The notes: a model not told the origin generated them from the letters alone. A stretch of DNA of 64,000 nucleotides from Leisingera sp. SS27 (GCF_028368855.1 NZ_JAQNCY010000003.1:343848-407847); one strand, 5' to 3'; positions 7,882 to 17,050 are shown, counted from the stretch's first letter. Numbers and translations are program-made.

Positions 7882-9063
7882 ATGATCCCGTCCGTTCTGC
7901 CGACCTACAACCGTGCCCCGCTTGAGTTCGTCAAAGGCGAAGGCGCCTGGCTGACCACGGCGGACGGGCGCCGCTTTCTGGATCTGGGCAGCGGCATCGC
8001 GGTCAATGCGCTGGGCCATGCCCATCCGGCGCTGGTGGAGGCGCTGACCTCCCAGGCGCAAGCCTTGTGGCATGTCTCCAACCTCTACCAGATCCCGCAG
8101 CAGCAGGCGCTGGCGGACAAGCTGGTGGAGCATACCTTTGCCGACACCGTGTTCTTCACCAACTCCGGCACCGAGGCCTGCGAGCTGGCGGTGAAGATGG
8201 CGCGCAAGTATTTCTATGAAAAGGGCCAGCCGGAGCGGGTGGAGATCATCACCTTTGACGGCTCCTTCCATGGCCGCTCCTCTGCTGGCATCGCGGCGGC
8301 GGGCTCTGAGAAGATGGTCAAGGGCTTCGGCCCGCTGCTGCCCGGTTTTGTGCATCTGGCCTTCGGCGATCTGGACGGCGTGACCAATGCCATCTCGGAC
8401 AGCACAGCGGCCATCATGATCGAGCCGGTGCAGGGCGAGGGCGGCATCCGTGTGGTTCCCGATGCAGAGCTGAAGGCGCTGCGCCGGATCTGCGACGAGC
8501 ATGGCCTGTTGCTGATCCTCGATGAGGTGCAATGCGGCGTCGGGCGGACCGGCAAGCTGTTTGCCCATGAATGGGCGGGCATCACCCCGGACGTCATGAT
8601 GGTGGCCAAGGGGATCGGCGGCGGCTTCCCGCTGGGCGCGGTGCTGGCCACCGAGGAGGCCGCCAGCGGCATGACCGCAGGCACCCATGGCTCCACCTAC
8701 GGCGGCAACCCGCTGGGCTGCGCGGTGGGCTGCGCGGTGATGGATCATGTGGCTGATCCGGACTTCCTGGCCGAGGTGAACCGCAAGGCGGGCCTGCTGC
8801 GGCAGAAGCTGGAGGGGCTGGTGGCCGACCACCCCGAGGTGTTCGAAGAGGTGCGCGGCTCCGGCCTGATGCTGGGCCTCAAGTGCGCGGCGGCGAATTT
8901 TGATGTGGTCAACGCAGGCTACGCCAACGCACTGATCACCGTTCCGGCCGCGGATAATGTGATCCGCTTGCTGCCGCCGCTGACCCTGACGGACGAGGAC
9001 ATCGCCGAGGCCGTCAGCCGTCTTGATGCCGTGGCAACAACCGTTCGCATCGGTAATGCCTGA
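7882..9063 (+). CDS. argD: Acetylornithine aminotransferase
   Basis: A 393-residue class III PLP aminotransferase. ArgD converts N-acetylglutamate semialdehyde and glutamate to N-acetylornithine in arginine synthesis, and many homologues also act in lysine synthesis. Visible landmarks are DLGSGIAVNALGHAHP near the N-terminus, TNSGTEACELAVKMAR binding the cofactor phosphate, the GSFHGR loop (about 127-132), ILDEVQCGVGRTG (about 212-224), the Schiff-base lysine K243 in VAKGIGGGFPLGA, and THGSTYGGNPLGCAVG. The ATG at 7882 is chosen because AAAAGGA lies 8 nt upstream. TTG/ATG starts at 7864 and 7873 are also in frame. It is the first structural gene of argD-argF-ACT. Confidence 0.96.
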   Translation: MIPSVLPTYNRAPLEFVKGEGAWLTTADGRRFLDLGSGIAVNALGHAHPALVEALTSQAQALWHVSNLYQIPQQQALADKLVEHTFADTVFFTNSGTEACELAVKMARKYFYEKGQPERVEIITFDGSFHGRSSAGIAAAGSEKMVKGFGPLLPGFVHLAFGDLDGVTNAISDSTAAIMIEPVQGEGGIRVVPDAELKALRRICDEHGLLLILDEVQCGVGRTGKLFAHEWAGITPDVMMVAKGIGGGFPLGAVLATEEAASGMTAGTHGSTYGGNPLGCAVGCAVMDHVADPDFLAEVNRKAGLLRQKLEGLVADHPEVFEEVRGSGLMLGLKCAAANFDVVNAGYANALITVPAADNVIRLLPPLTLTDEDIAEAVSRLDAVATTVRIGNA

Positions 9064-9093
9064 CCTTCCTCTTGCCAGAAAAATCCCGGGGGT

Positions 9094-9114
9094 CCGGGGG
9101 CAGGCAGCCCCCGG
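9094..9114 (+). repeat. GC hairpin between argD and argF
   Basis: A perfect 8-bp stem, CCGGGGGC and GCCCCCGG, around AGGCA in the 78-nt argD-argF spacer. There is no T-run after it, so it is more likely a processing or stability element or a dispersed repeat than a terminator. Confidence 0.6.
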
Positions 9115-9141
9115 CCTTCGCCAGAACAAAGCGATACGACC

Positions 9142-10068
9142 ATGAACCATTTCCTCGACATCCACAAAACCAGCCCTGCCGACCTGCGCGCCATCATCGA
9201 TCAGGCCAAGGCCACCAAGCAGGCGCGCCTGGGCCGCCCCAAGGCGGCGCTGGACGATGAGCTGCCGCTGAAGGACCGGATGGTGGCGCTGATTTTTGAG
9301 AAACCCTCGACCCGGACCCGGGTGTCCTTTGACGTCGGCGTGCGCCAGATGGGCGGCCAGACCATGGTGCTGTCGGGCAAGGACATGCAGCTGGGCCACG
9401 GCGAGACCATTGCCGACACCGCCCGCGTCCTCAGCCGTTATGTGGACATGATCATGATCCGCACCTTTGACGAGACCGTGCTGACCGAGATGGCGGAATA
9501 CTCGGACGTGCCGGTGATCAACGGCCTGACCGACCGCACCCACCCCTGCCAGATCATGGCGGACGTGCAGACCTACGAGGAGCACCGCGGCTCCATCAAG
9601 GGCAAGAAAGTTGTGTGGTGCGGCGACGGCAACAACGTCTGCGCTTCCTTCATCCATGCGGCCGGCCAGTTCGGTTTCGACCTCACCTTCACTGGCCCGT
9701 CGCAATTGGACCCGGAGGAGGAATTCATGGGGCTTGCGCGCAAGGCAGGGTCCAGGATCACGGTTGAGCGGGATGCCTTCAAAGCGGTGGAGGGCGCCGA
9801 TCTGGTGGTGGCCGACACCTGGGTTTCCATGCATGACAGCCAATCGTCGAAAGAGCGCCGCCATAACATGCTGCGCCCGTATCAGGTGAATGAAGAGCTG
9901 ATGGCCCATGCGGGGCCCGACGCGCTGTTCATGCACTGCCTGCCCGCCCACCGCGAGGAAGAGGTGACAAGCGCCGTGATGGACGGGCCGCAGTCGGTGA
10001 TCTTTGACGAGGCGGAGAACCGCCTGCACGCGCAGAAGGCCATCATGCGGTGGTGCCTGGGCGGCTGA
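9142..10068 (+). CDS. argF: Ornithine carbamoyltransferase
   Basis: A 308-residue anabolic ornithine transcarbamylase that makes citrulline from ornithine and carbamoyl phosphate. The carbamoyl-phosphate loop STRTR is at residues 56-60. HPCQIMAD, with the conserved His/Gln, is at about 134-141. The ornithine-side loop DTWVSM is present, and the catalytic HCLPAHR lies near residue 266. Length matches the family. It is co-directional with argD 78 nt upstream and with the ACT-domain gene 15 nt downstream, forming one operon under the proposed arginine leader. Confidence 0.97.
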   Translation: MNHFLDIHKTSPADLRAIIDQAKATKQARLGRPKAALDDELPLKDRMVALIFEKPSTRTRVSFDVGVRQMGGQTMVLSGKDMQLGHGETIADTARVLSRYVDMIMIRTFDETVLTEMAEYSDVPVINGLTDRTHPCQIMADVQTYEEHRGSIKGKKVVWCGDGNNVCASFIHAAGQFGFDLTFTGPSQLDPEEEFMGLARKAGSRITVERDAFKAVEGADLVVADTWVSMHDSQSSKERRHNMLRPYQVNEELMAHAGPDALFMHCLPAHREEEVTSAVMDGPQSVIFDEAENRLHAQKAIMRWCLGG

Positions 10069-10083
10069 CGGGCTTCTGAGACA

Positions 10084-10479
10084 ATGAAGCTGAAACTTCA
10101 GATGCGCGGGCTGCCCGGTGAATACGCTGTGTCGCGGCTCGCGCCCGGTGCTGCCATGCCCGCATGGGCCAGCGGGCCGGGACTGGTGAATGTGACCCAT
10201 GCCGAAGACGAAATTTCGGTTGTCTGCCTGGCCGGGCGGGTGCCGGAGGGCGTGGAATGCTCCCGCGGCTGGGCGGCTTTCCAGGTCTCGGACCTTTATG
10301 ATTTTGACGCGCCGGGGGTGGTTTTGTCCGCGGTGCGGCCGGTTTCCGAGGCCGGACTTGGGGTCTTTGCCGTCTCAACCTTCTACCGCGACTACTTGCT
10401 TGTGCGGCAGGCCGAGCGCGCCGGAGCGGAAGACGCCTGGCGGGCTGCCGGGCACCAGGTGGATGCCGCCGCCATGTAA
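10084..10479 (+). CDS. ACT-domain protein, possible amino-acid sensor
   Basis: A 131-residue protein whose C-terminal half (about 70-115) matches ACT_7-type domains: RPVSEAGLGVFAVSTFYRDYLLV is the typical 'G..vFaiST...DYlLV' stretch also found in aspartokinases and the CASTOR arginine sensors. The N-terminal half resembles the small strand-rich domain that usually precedes it. It starts 15 nt after argF and is very likely cotranscribed. ACT domains bind amino acids, so a ligand-sensing role tied to arginine is reasonable inference, but nothing in the sequence proves the ligand. Confidence 0.75.
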   Translation: MKLKLQMRGLPGEYAVSRLAPGAAMPAWASGPGLVNVTHAEDEISVVCLAGRVPEGVECSRGWAAFQVSDLYDFDAPGVVLSAVRPVSEAGLGVFAVSTFYRDYLLVRQAERAGAEDAWRAAGHQVDAAAM

Positions 10480-10568
10480 AAGCGGTGTAGGATGAACCGG
10501 TCCTGACGCCAAGTCTTATTCCGGTCCTTCCTTCTGGGGCACGGGTTCCAAATTTGCGAGGTAAAACT

Positions 10569-11087
10569 ATGCCAGGAGCAAAAGGCGGATGCCTGTGCGG
10601 TGCAATACGGTATGAAATCGCGCGTCAGCCTGCCAAGGTGACCCTGTGCCATTGCAGGTTCTGCCAGCGCGCAACCGGTGCCGCCTATATGATTCAGCCA
10701 GCCTTCGCTGCCGCAGATTTCAAACTGCGCAAAGGCACTCCAAAGAACTACAGCCATATCTCAGCTGGCAGCGGCAAAGAGATACGGGTCAGGTTCTGCG
10801 GCACCTGCGGCACCAAACTGTTTCAAGCTTTCGAACGCTTCGAAGGGGCGATCGGGCTGTTTAGCGGCACGCTGGATGATCCCGGCTGGCTTGAGATCAG
10901 CCCTGTAAACAGCAAACACATCTTCCTGAAGAGCGCACGCAGCGAAACAGTCATCCCGGCGGATACACCCGTATTCATGCAACACGCTATTTCAGTTGAT
11001 GGCACGCCCTTGGTGCCAATGGTGCTGGCAACCGCTCAGAAGGCCGGGGACCTGCAGCACGAACCCTCAGGCAGCGAGACCGGATAA
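10569..11087 (+). CDS. GFA-family (CENP-V type) protein
   Basis: A 172-residue protein of the glutathione-dependent formaldehyde-activating (GFA) family. The zinc-binding cysteines are all visible: GGCLCGAIRYE near the N-terminus, CHCRFCQRATGAAY (about 35-48) and FCGTCGTKLF (about 82-91). The family includes Gfa and centromere-protein-V-like proteins; most bacterial members have no proven substrate. The start at 10569 follows a GAGG site. The C-terminal tail after KSARSETVIPAD is less typical. GC content is below that of the neighbours. Confidence 0.88.
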   Translation: MPGAKGGCLCGAIRYEIARQPAKVTLCHCRFCQRATGAAYMIQPAFAAADFKLRKGTPKNYSHISAGSGKEIRVRFCGTCGTKLFQAFERFEGAIGLFSGTLDDPGWLEISPVNSKHIFLKSARSETVIPADTPVFMQHAISVDGTPLVPMVLATAQKAGDLQHEPSGSETG

Positions 11088-11181
11088 GCTGTCCGGTGCC
11101 TTGCAAAATCGGTGATCTCAGCCTCTTGTGCCAGTGCCGGTTTCCCGCCAGCATTTCCCTGGTTCGCAAGGGAGATGCATC

Positions 11182-11898
11182 ATGGACAGAACCTCAAAAC
11201 CGCAAGCGCTGATCGTCGGGGCCGGGACCGGCCTGTCCGCGTCCTTTGCCAGGCAGCTCTCTGCTGCGGGCTATGCGGTGCATCTGGCTGCCCGCAACAC
11301 GGACAAGCTGGAGGCGCTGGCGGTTGAGACCGGCGCTAAGCTGCACGTGCTGGACGGCACCGATGCCGAAGGGACGTCCGCGCTCATCAGCAATCTGCCC
11401 GGCGATCTGCGGGTGGCCTGTTACAACCCCTCAGCCCGGCTGCGCGGGCCTGTGGCGGAGCTGGACCCGGAAGCGGTGAGTGAAGCAGTGGAGATCACCG
11501 CCTATGGCGCCTTTGTGCTGGGGCAGGCAGCGGCGCGGCGGATGCTGGCGCAGCAGATGGATAACGGGCGGCGCGGCACCATCCTGTTCACCGGCGCCTC
11601 GGCGGGCGTCAAGGGCTTTGCGCACTCCGCTCCCTTTGCGATGGGCAAGTTCGCGCAGCGCGGCCTGGCGCAGTCGATGGCGCGGGAGCTGCATCCCAAG
11701 GGCATCCATGTCACCTGGATTAATATCGACGGCGGCATCCGCAATGCCGCGCGGCCTGAGCGGACCGAGGCGGCAGACAACCCCGACAGCATGCTGGACC
11801 CGGAGGCCATTGCGCAGGAATACATGCATCTGATCCATCAGCACCGCTCCGCCTGGAGCGACGAGCTGGTGCTGCGGCCCTGGGTGGAGCGGTTCTAG
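11182..11898 (+). CDS. Short-chain dehydrogenase-like protein, Tyr replaced by Phe
   Basis: A 238-residue SDR-fold protein. The nucleotide-binding motif is seen at 13-17 (GAGTG) and the catalytic-site serine at S140 (TGASAG). The canonical YxxxK reads F152-A-M-G-K156, so the general-base tyrosine is replaced by phenylalanine while the lysine stays. The rest of the helix and the following IHVTWINIDGGIRN resemble typical SDRs. The start at 11182 follows AAGGGAG. It may be a non-redox binding protein or use another acid/base residue. It converges with the phosphate transporter gene. Confidence 0.82.
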   Translation: MDRTSKPQALIVGAGTGLSASFARQLSAAGYAVHLAARNTDKLEALAVETGAKLHVLDGTDAEGTSALISNLPGDLRVACYNPSARLRGPVAELDPEAVSEAVEITAYGAFVLGQAAARRMLAQQMDNGRRGTILFTGASAGVKGFAHSAPFAMGKFAQRGLAQSMARELHPKGIHVTWINIDGGIRNAARPERTEAADNPDSMLDPEAIAQEYMHLIHQHRSAWSDELVLRPWVERF

Positions 11899-11916
11899 GG
11901 CTCGGGCCGTAAGGCA

Positions 11917-11949
11917 AAGAAAATCCCCCGCAGCCGGAGGGCGCGGGGG
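11917..11949 (-). terminator. Intrinsic terminator of pit
   Basis: A 7-bp stem, CCCCCGC (11925-11931) with GCGGGGG (11943-11949). On the minus strand it is followed by ATTTTCTTTG, just past the pit stop at 11978. Confidence 0.75.
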
Positions 11950-11977
11950 CTCTGTTTGTGCGTGAAAGCGGTGCAGC

Positions 11978-13459
11978 TCAGCTGACGAAGGTGTTGAGCA
12001 GCAGGTAGATCACCGCGGACAGAAGTGCTGCGGCGGGCACGGTGATCACCCAGGCGGCCACGATGGTCATGAAGTGGCTGCGGCGCACCAGTTTGCGGCG
12101 GCGGCGCTCTTCCGGCGCGATGCGCTTTTCTGCCGGGCGGCCTGCGGCGGATTTCTTCAGGCGGCGCTCCATGTGCCACTCGCGGAAGAAGCCGACGCCG
12201 AACACCGCGCCCACCGCGATATGGGTGGAGGAGACCGGCAGGCCCAGCCAGCTGGCCACGATCACGGTGATTGCTGCGGACAGCGACACGCAGTAGGCGC
12301 GCATCGGGTTCAGCTTGGTGATCTGGCTGCCGACCATGCGGATCAGCTTGGGGCCGAACAGGAACAGGCCAAAGGAGATGCCGAAGGCGCCGATCACCAT
12401 CACCCAGGTCGGGATTGCCACCTTGGAGGCAAAATCGCCGAACTCGGTGGCGTGCACGATGGCGGCAAGCGGGCCGACCGCATTGGCGACGTCATTGGCG
12501 CCATGGGCAAAGGACAAGAGGCCCGCGGAAATCACCAGCGGCAGGCCGAACAGCGCTTTCAGCGACTTGTTGCGGTTCTCCATGCCCTCGGATTGGCGCT
12601 TGATCAGCGGCGCGGTGATGACATAGGAGACCGCCCCGATACCGGCACCGATCAGCAGCGCGGTCTGCAGGTCGATCTTGACGATCTTCTTGAGGCCCTT
12701 CAGGGCCAGATAGGCACCAAAGGCGGCGGCCATGACGGCGACCAGCACCGGTACCCAGCGCCGTGCGGCGGCGATCTTGTCGTCCTGGTAGATGATCTTG
12801 GCCTTGATGAAGGCAAGGAACAGCGCGGCGATGATGCCGCCCAGAACCGGAGAGATGACCCAGCTGGCAGCGATCTTGCCCATGGTGGGCCAGTTCACTG
12901 CGGCGGTGCCCGCGGCAGCCACACCAGCGCCCAGCACGCCGCCCACGACCGAATGGGTGGTGGAAACCGGCGCGCCGACCCACGTCGCCAGGTTCACCCA
13001 CAGCGCCGAGGAGATCAGCGCTGCCATCATCGCCCAGATGAACACGCTGCTGCTGGACACTGCGGTGGGGTCGACAATGCCCTTGGAAATGGTCGACACC
13101 ACATCGCCGCCTGCCAGCAGGGCACCTGCGCTTTCACAGATGGCGGCAATCACGATGGCGCCGCCCATGGTCAGCGCGTTTGCGCCCACCGCCGGCCCCA
13201 TGTTGTTGGCCACGTCATTGGCGCCGATGTTGATCGCCATATAGGCGCCGAACGCCGCGGCGGCGATCACCACCATGCTCATGGCGGAACCGCCGAAGAA
13301 CACGCCGGCTGCAAGGCCTGCCAGCACGATGAAGGCGAGCGCAATGCCCGGCGCCACCAGCGGGCGGGAGGCATAGCTGGTCGCGAGCTCCAGCTGGGAG
13401 ATCCTGTTCAGATCCTTATCCAGCGTGTTCCATTGCGGGCGCTGATCTTCGTGGCTCAT
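11978..13459 (-). CDS. pit: PiT-family inorganic phosphate transporter
   Basis: A 493-residue inner-membrane phosphate permease (PHO4/PiT family, H+ or Na+ coupled). Both inverted-repeat signatures are present: INIGANDVANNMGPAVG in the first half and SFAHGANDVANAVGPLAAI in the second, each with the GANDVAN core. Each is followed by a PVSTTH or PVSSTH loop. About ten to twelve helices flank a basic cytosolic segment near the C-terminus (MERRLKKSAAGRPAEKR). Expression cues such as a Pho box were not recognised upstream. Confidence 0.95.
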   Translation of the reverse strand: MSHEDQRPQWNTLDKDLNRISQLELATSYASRPLVAPGIALAFIVLAGLAAGVFFGGSAMSMVVIAAAAFGAYMAINIGANDVANNMGPAVGANALTMGGAIVIAAICESAGALLAGGDVVSTISKGIVDPTAVSSSSVFIWAMMAALISSALWVNLATWVGAPVSTTHSVVGGVLGAGVAAAGTAAVNWPTMGKIAASWVISPVLGGIIAALFLAFIKAKIIYQDDKIAAARRWVPVLVAVMAAAFGAYLALKGLKKIVKIDLQTALLIGAGIGAVSYVITAPLIKRQSEGMENRNKSLKALFGLPLVISAGLLSFAHGANDVANAVGPLAAIVHATEFGDFASKVAIPTWVMVIGAFGISFGLFLFGPKLIRMVGSQITKLNPMRAYCVSLSAAITVIVASWLGLPVSSTHIAVGAVFGVGFFREWHMERRLKKSAAGRPAEKRIAPEERRRRKLVRRSHFMTIVAAWVITVPAAALLSAVIYLLLNTFVS

Positions 13460-13549
13460 CGTCGCGTTCCTGATTCCGGGGTCTGGGCACGCGCCTACCC
13501 CCGCTCAGGAAACGGATCAAGCTTCTGACATGAAAATGTCACATAACTT

Positions 13550-14008
13550 TTACAAACGGTGCAGAATGTCCCGCAGTTCCGGCTCATCGACCAGCCCGGC
13601 TGCTTCTGCAGGATTCATCCACTGGCGGGTGCGCTCGCTGGACTCCGGGTAGTCGTCCTCCAGCTGCTCCACCTCAACCTCGAAAATCAGCGTGGTCACC
13701 GGCTCTTCGGTGCCGTTGTCGTGGCGCTTGGTGAAATGATATTCGCCGATCGGCTGCGGCGTGATGCTGGCGGGTTTCACCCCGGCTTCCTCCCAGGCTT
13801 CCTGCAGCGCCGACTCCGGGCCGTCCTTGCCCTCAACCGGCCAGCCCTTGGGCAGAATCCAGCGCCCGGTGCCGCGGCTGGTGATCATCAGCACCTCCTT
13901 GCCGTCCGCGCCGGAGCGGCAGCACAGGGCGGCAACCTGCACGCGGGCAGGGCGCTGCAGCATCGGTTTGATAATCTCGTTCCAGGCGCGGGTCAGCGGG
14001 CTTGTCAT
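13550..14008 (-). CDS. Nudix hydrolase, diphosphoinositol-polyphosphate-phosphohydrolase-like
   Basis: A 152-residue Nudix enzyme. The fold start is RPARVQVAALCCR, followed by ILPKGWPVEGKDGPESAL and QEAWEEAGV, which is the Nudix helix with the metal-binding E-E pair. The PKGWP lead-in is typical of the DIPP-like, NUDT3-type subgroup widespread in Rhodobacteraceae. The first glutamate of the formal box (G-x5-E) is not obvious in this subgroup. The substrate is unknown; nucleoside or inositol diphosphates are family possibilities. Confidence 0.88.
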   Translation of the reverse strand: MTSPLTRAWNEIIKPMLQRPARVQVAALCCRSGADGKEVLMITSRGTGRWILPKGWPVEGKDGPESALQEAWEEAGVKPASITPQPIGEYHFTKRHDNGTEEPVTTLIFEVEVEQLEDDYPESSERTRQWMNPAEAAGLVDEPELRDILHRL

Positions 14009-14216
14009 GGGTGCTCAGCCTTTGTTGTTGGGGAAGTTCCCGTGTTTATGTGTGCAATTGCGGGAATCTACGCCTGATTTTCCGGTGGTGCAAGGTGATC
14101 TGCCGGTTTGCCCTGCATCAGGCCGCAGGCAGGGGCTCCCGCCCGCTGATCCGCGCATCACAGATGCACGGCCAGCGGTTGGGCGCGGCAGCGCGGCTGC
14201 GCCGCGCTGCGGACCG

Positions 14217-16691
14217 CTACTTGCGCCGTTTCGCGCGCAGCGTCGGGTCAGCCTCGGTCGGGTCTTCCGGCCACGGATGCTTGGGGTATTGGGCGCGCAT
14301 GTCCTTTCTGACATCGGTATAGGATCCGGCCCAGAACCCCGGCAGGTCGCGGGTGATCTGGATCGGGCGCTGCGCGGGGGACAAAAGCGAGACCTTCAGC
14401 GGCACGCCGCCAACAGAGGGATGCCGGGTCACCCCGAACATCTCCTGCAGGCGGACCGAAATTTCCGGGATTTCGCCGTCATAGCTGATCGGGATCTTGC
14501 GCCCCAGGGGGGTGATGAAACTGCCAGGCGCCTCGCGGTCCAGCACCTGCGTCTGCTCCCAGCTGAGCGCGGCCTTGAGCGCAGGCAGCAGGTCAAAGCG
14601 TTTCCAGTCCTCGGCCGATTTCACCCCGTCCAGCATCGGAAGCAGCCAATCCTCCAGGCTTTCCATCAGGCCGGGGATGGAGAAGTCCGGCAAGTCATGG
14701 CCTTCCGCCCTGACCAGCTCCACCCGCGCCGCCAGCCGCGCCGCAGCGCCGGTGAGGCGCAGGCCCAGGTCGCGCACGCCGTCGAGCATGGCTTGCGCCA
14801 CAGCGTCCGGCGGCACGTCCTTCCAGATGCGGTCGTCCAGCACCACGGCGCCAAAGCGTTCCTGCTGGCGCGCCACCACCCGGCGGTCGCGTTTGGACCA
14901 TTCGCAGACGTCGGTCCAGATGATCTGATCCGCGAACAGCTCGCGGATCTCGGCCAGCGATATCTGCGCCGCCATCCGGATCCTGGCCTCGCGCGGGTTG
15001 CCGTCGGTGTCCAGCGCCACGATGAAGGGCGCCCCCGCCAGCGTGTCGCCGCCGTCCAATATGGCGCCCTTGCCGCCCGACAGCACAAACCGCGGCGCAT
15101 CGCCCTTGCGGCGCTGGCCGATGCGGTCGGGATAGGCGAGGGCGGCCATCATCGCGGCAGACAGTCCGGCATCGCGGCGGCCTGCCTGTTTCTCCAGCCG
15201 CCGCGCTTCGCTCTTGATCCGCTCCACGACGGGGCGGTTCAGCTGATAGGGGTGGCCGCGGGTAAACCCCTTGGGGTCCCGCAGCGCCTTCAGCCGCAGC
15301 GCCTTCAGCCGCAGCGACAGATCCGCAGGCGCGCCGCGCAGCGGGTCGCGCTCGCCCAGCAGTGCCGCCAGAGGTGCGGCATCGGGGCCTGCCTGCAGCA
15401 GCATGTGGCCAAGCCGCGGATGCAGCGGCAGCGCCGCCAGCGCCTTGCCATGCTCAGTAATCCGCCCCTGCGCATCCAGTGCGCCCAGCATGGCCAGCAG
15501 CGCCTGCGCTTCCGCCAGCGCACCCGCGGGCGGCTGGGTCAGGAACATCAGATCGTCAGGAGCGGCGCCCCACAGCGCCAGTTCCAGCGCCAGCGCGGTG
15601 AGGTCGGCGCTTTCGATCTCGGCTGGCGGAAACGCCATCAGCGCACCTTCCTCGCCCTTGGTCCACAGCCGGTAGCAGATGCCCTCCGCCACACGGCCCG
15701 CGCGGCCCTGCCGCTGGGTCGCCTCGGCGCGCGTCACCTTCTCTGTCACCAGCCGTGACATGCCGGAGCCGGGGTCGAACCGCGCGCGGCGCGCCTGGCC
15801 CATATCGACCACCACCCGGATGTCCTGAATGGTCAATGAGGTCTCGGCGATTGACGTCGCCAGCACCACCTTGCGGCCCTGCGGTTCGGGCTGGATCGCG
15901 GCGCGCTGCTCGGCAAAGGGCAGGGCGCCGAACAAGGGGCGGATATGGCAATGGCCGGGCAGGCGCTTTTCCAGCGCGCCAGCAGCGCGGCGGATTTCGC
16001 CTTCGCCGGGCAGGAAAACCAGGATGCCGCCGCCATTGCCGGGTCCGGCAGCGCGGGTTTCCTTCTCTGCCTGCACCACGAGATCCGCCAGCGCATCCAC
16101 GCGCCGCGCTTGCGCGGGCAGCGGACGCTCCAGCCAGCGGGTCTCCACCGGGTAGCTGCGGCCCTCGGAGGTGACCATCGGCGCGTCCATCAGCGCCGCC
16201 ACCGGTCCTGCGTCCAGCGTCGCGGACATCGCAAGCAGGATCAGGTCATCGCGCAGCGCGCCCGCGACCTCCAGACACAAGGCAAGCCCCAGGTCGGCGT
16301 TCAGGGAGCGTTCGTGAAACTCGTCAAAGATCACCGCGCCGATGCCCGGCAGGTCCGGGTCCGACTGCAGCATCCGGGTCAGGATGCCCTCGGTCACCAC
16401 TTCGATCCGCGTCGCCTTGGAGACCTTGGCATCGCCGCGCACCCGGTAGCCGACAGTCTGGCCGGGTTTCTCCCCCAGCGTTTCCGCCATCCGCTCCGCC
16501 GCGGCACGGACAGCCAGGCGGCGCGGTTCCAGCATCACGATGCGGCCCGCGGTCAGCCCGGCCTCCAGCATCGCCAGCGGCACCCGCGTTGTCTTGCCCG
16601 CGCCGGGCGGCGCCTGCAGCACCGCACGGCCGCGGGCGCGCAGGGCGTCCAGCAGTTCGGGGAGGGCGTCTTCGATCGGCAATCTGGTCAT
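14217..16691 (-). CDS. hrpB: ATP-dependent helicase HrpB
   Basis: An 824-residue DExH-box RNA-type helicase. Walker A is QAPPGAGKTTRVP (about residues 25-37), motif II is FDEFHERSLNADLGL, motif III is AMSAT, motif V is ATSIAETSLTI and motif VI is QRQGRAGR. The HrpB-specific C-terminal domain (LSPAQRPIQITRDLPGFWAGSY, PKHPWPEDP) completes it. The start at 16691 is chosen because the 75 codons upstream are arginine-rich, overlap a GC-rich repeat and look non-family. HrpB has no well-defined substrate; it is often dispensable. Confidence 0.96.
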   Translation of the reverse strand: MTRLPIEDALPELLDALRARGRAVLQAPPGAGKTTRVPLAMLEAGLTAGRIVMLEPRRLAVRAAAERMAETLGEKPGQTVGYRVRGDAKVSKATRIEVVTEGILTRMLQSDPDLPGIGAVIFDEFHERSLNADLGLALCLEVAGALRDDLILLAMSATLDAGPVAALMDAPMVTSEGRSYPVETRWLERPLPAQARRVDALADLVVQAEKETRAAGPGNGGGILVFLPGEGEIRRAAGALEKRLPGHCHIRPLFGALPFAEQRAAIQPEPQGRKVVLATSIAETSLTIQDIRVVVDMGQARRARFDPGSGMSRLVTEKVTRAEATQRQGRAGRVAEGICYRLWTKGEEGALMAFPPAEIESADLTALALELALWGAAPDDLMFLTQPPAGALAEAQALLAMLGALDAQGRITEHGKALAALPLHPRLGHMLLQAGPDAAPLAALLGERDPLRGAPADLSLRLKALRLKALRDPKGFTRGHPYQLNRPVVERIKSEARRLEKQAGRRDAGLSAAMMAALAYPDRIGQRRKGDAPRFVLSGGKGAILDGGDTLAGAPFIVALDTDGNPREARIRMAAQISLAEIRELFADQIIWTDVCEWSKRDRRVVARQQERFGAVVLDDRIWKDVPPDAVAQAMLDGVRDLGLRLTGAAARLAARVELVRAEGHDLPDFSIPGLMESLEDWLLPMLDGVKSAEDWKRFDLLPALKAALSWEQTQVLDREAPGSFITPLGRKIPISYDGEIPEISVRLQEMFGVTRHPSVGGVPLKVSLLSPAQRPIQITRDLPGFWAGSYTDVRKDMRAQYPKHPWPEDPTEADPTLRAKRRK

Positions 16692-16774
16692 CTCAGCCTT
16701 ATCGCCAAAGGGGCAGAAGAGGTCCAGCAGTGAGTCTCTTGATAGAGCGCAGAGGGGAGTGCCTGTCCGCGGGC

Positions 16775-16858
16775 GGAAGCGAAGCGCCCGCCGTTTTGCC
16801 GGAGGCAAACCTTCGGTTTGACGGGGGCGGACGGGTGCTGCCCGGCGTTCCGCCGGGC
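16775..16858 (+). repeat. GC-rich dispersed repeat, copy A
   Basis: The 18-bp block GGAAGCGAAGCGCCCGCC (16775-16792) is followed about 35 nt later by GGACGGGTGCTGCCCGG and the hairpin CCCGGCG-TTC-CGCCGGG (16841-16857). A related element in reverse orientation lies at 27195-27263. It fills much of the 16692-17050 gap between hrpB and meaB, where I see no gene. Confidence 0.55.
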
Positions 16859-17050
16859 GAAACAGGGGTGATCGGTGAGTTCGTTCGCGTTTCAATTCAG
16901 AACACAGGCTGCGCAAACCGCACCCGCCGCGGCGGATTTGCCGCCTTTCCTGCGGCGCCTGCTGATGTAGGGTGCGCGCCAGACGGCAGGGGCTGGACTT
17001 TGCGGCATGGCTTGCGCCAAGGTCCCGCCCATTACATCAGGAAGACGCGC

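Noticed and set aside
7843..10200. A 785-codon open frame on the minus strand opposite argD and argF
   Set aside because: It is a mirror frame created by high GC in third codon positions. argD and argF motifs are complete on the plus strand, and the antisense product has no recognisable domain.
12074..13528. A 484-codon open frame on the plus strand opposite the phosphate transporter
   Set aside because: Its composition is His/Gly/Arg-rich nonsense and the opposite strand encodes a complete PiT transporter.
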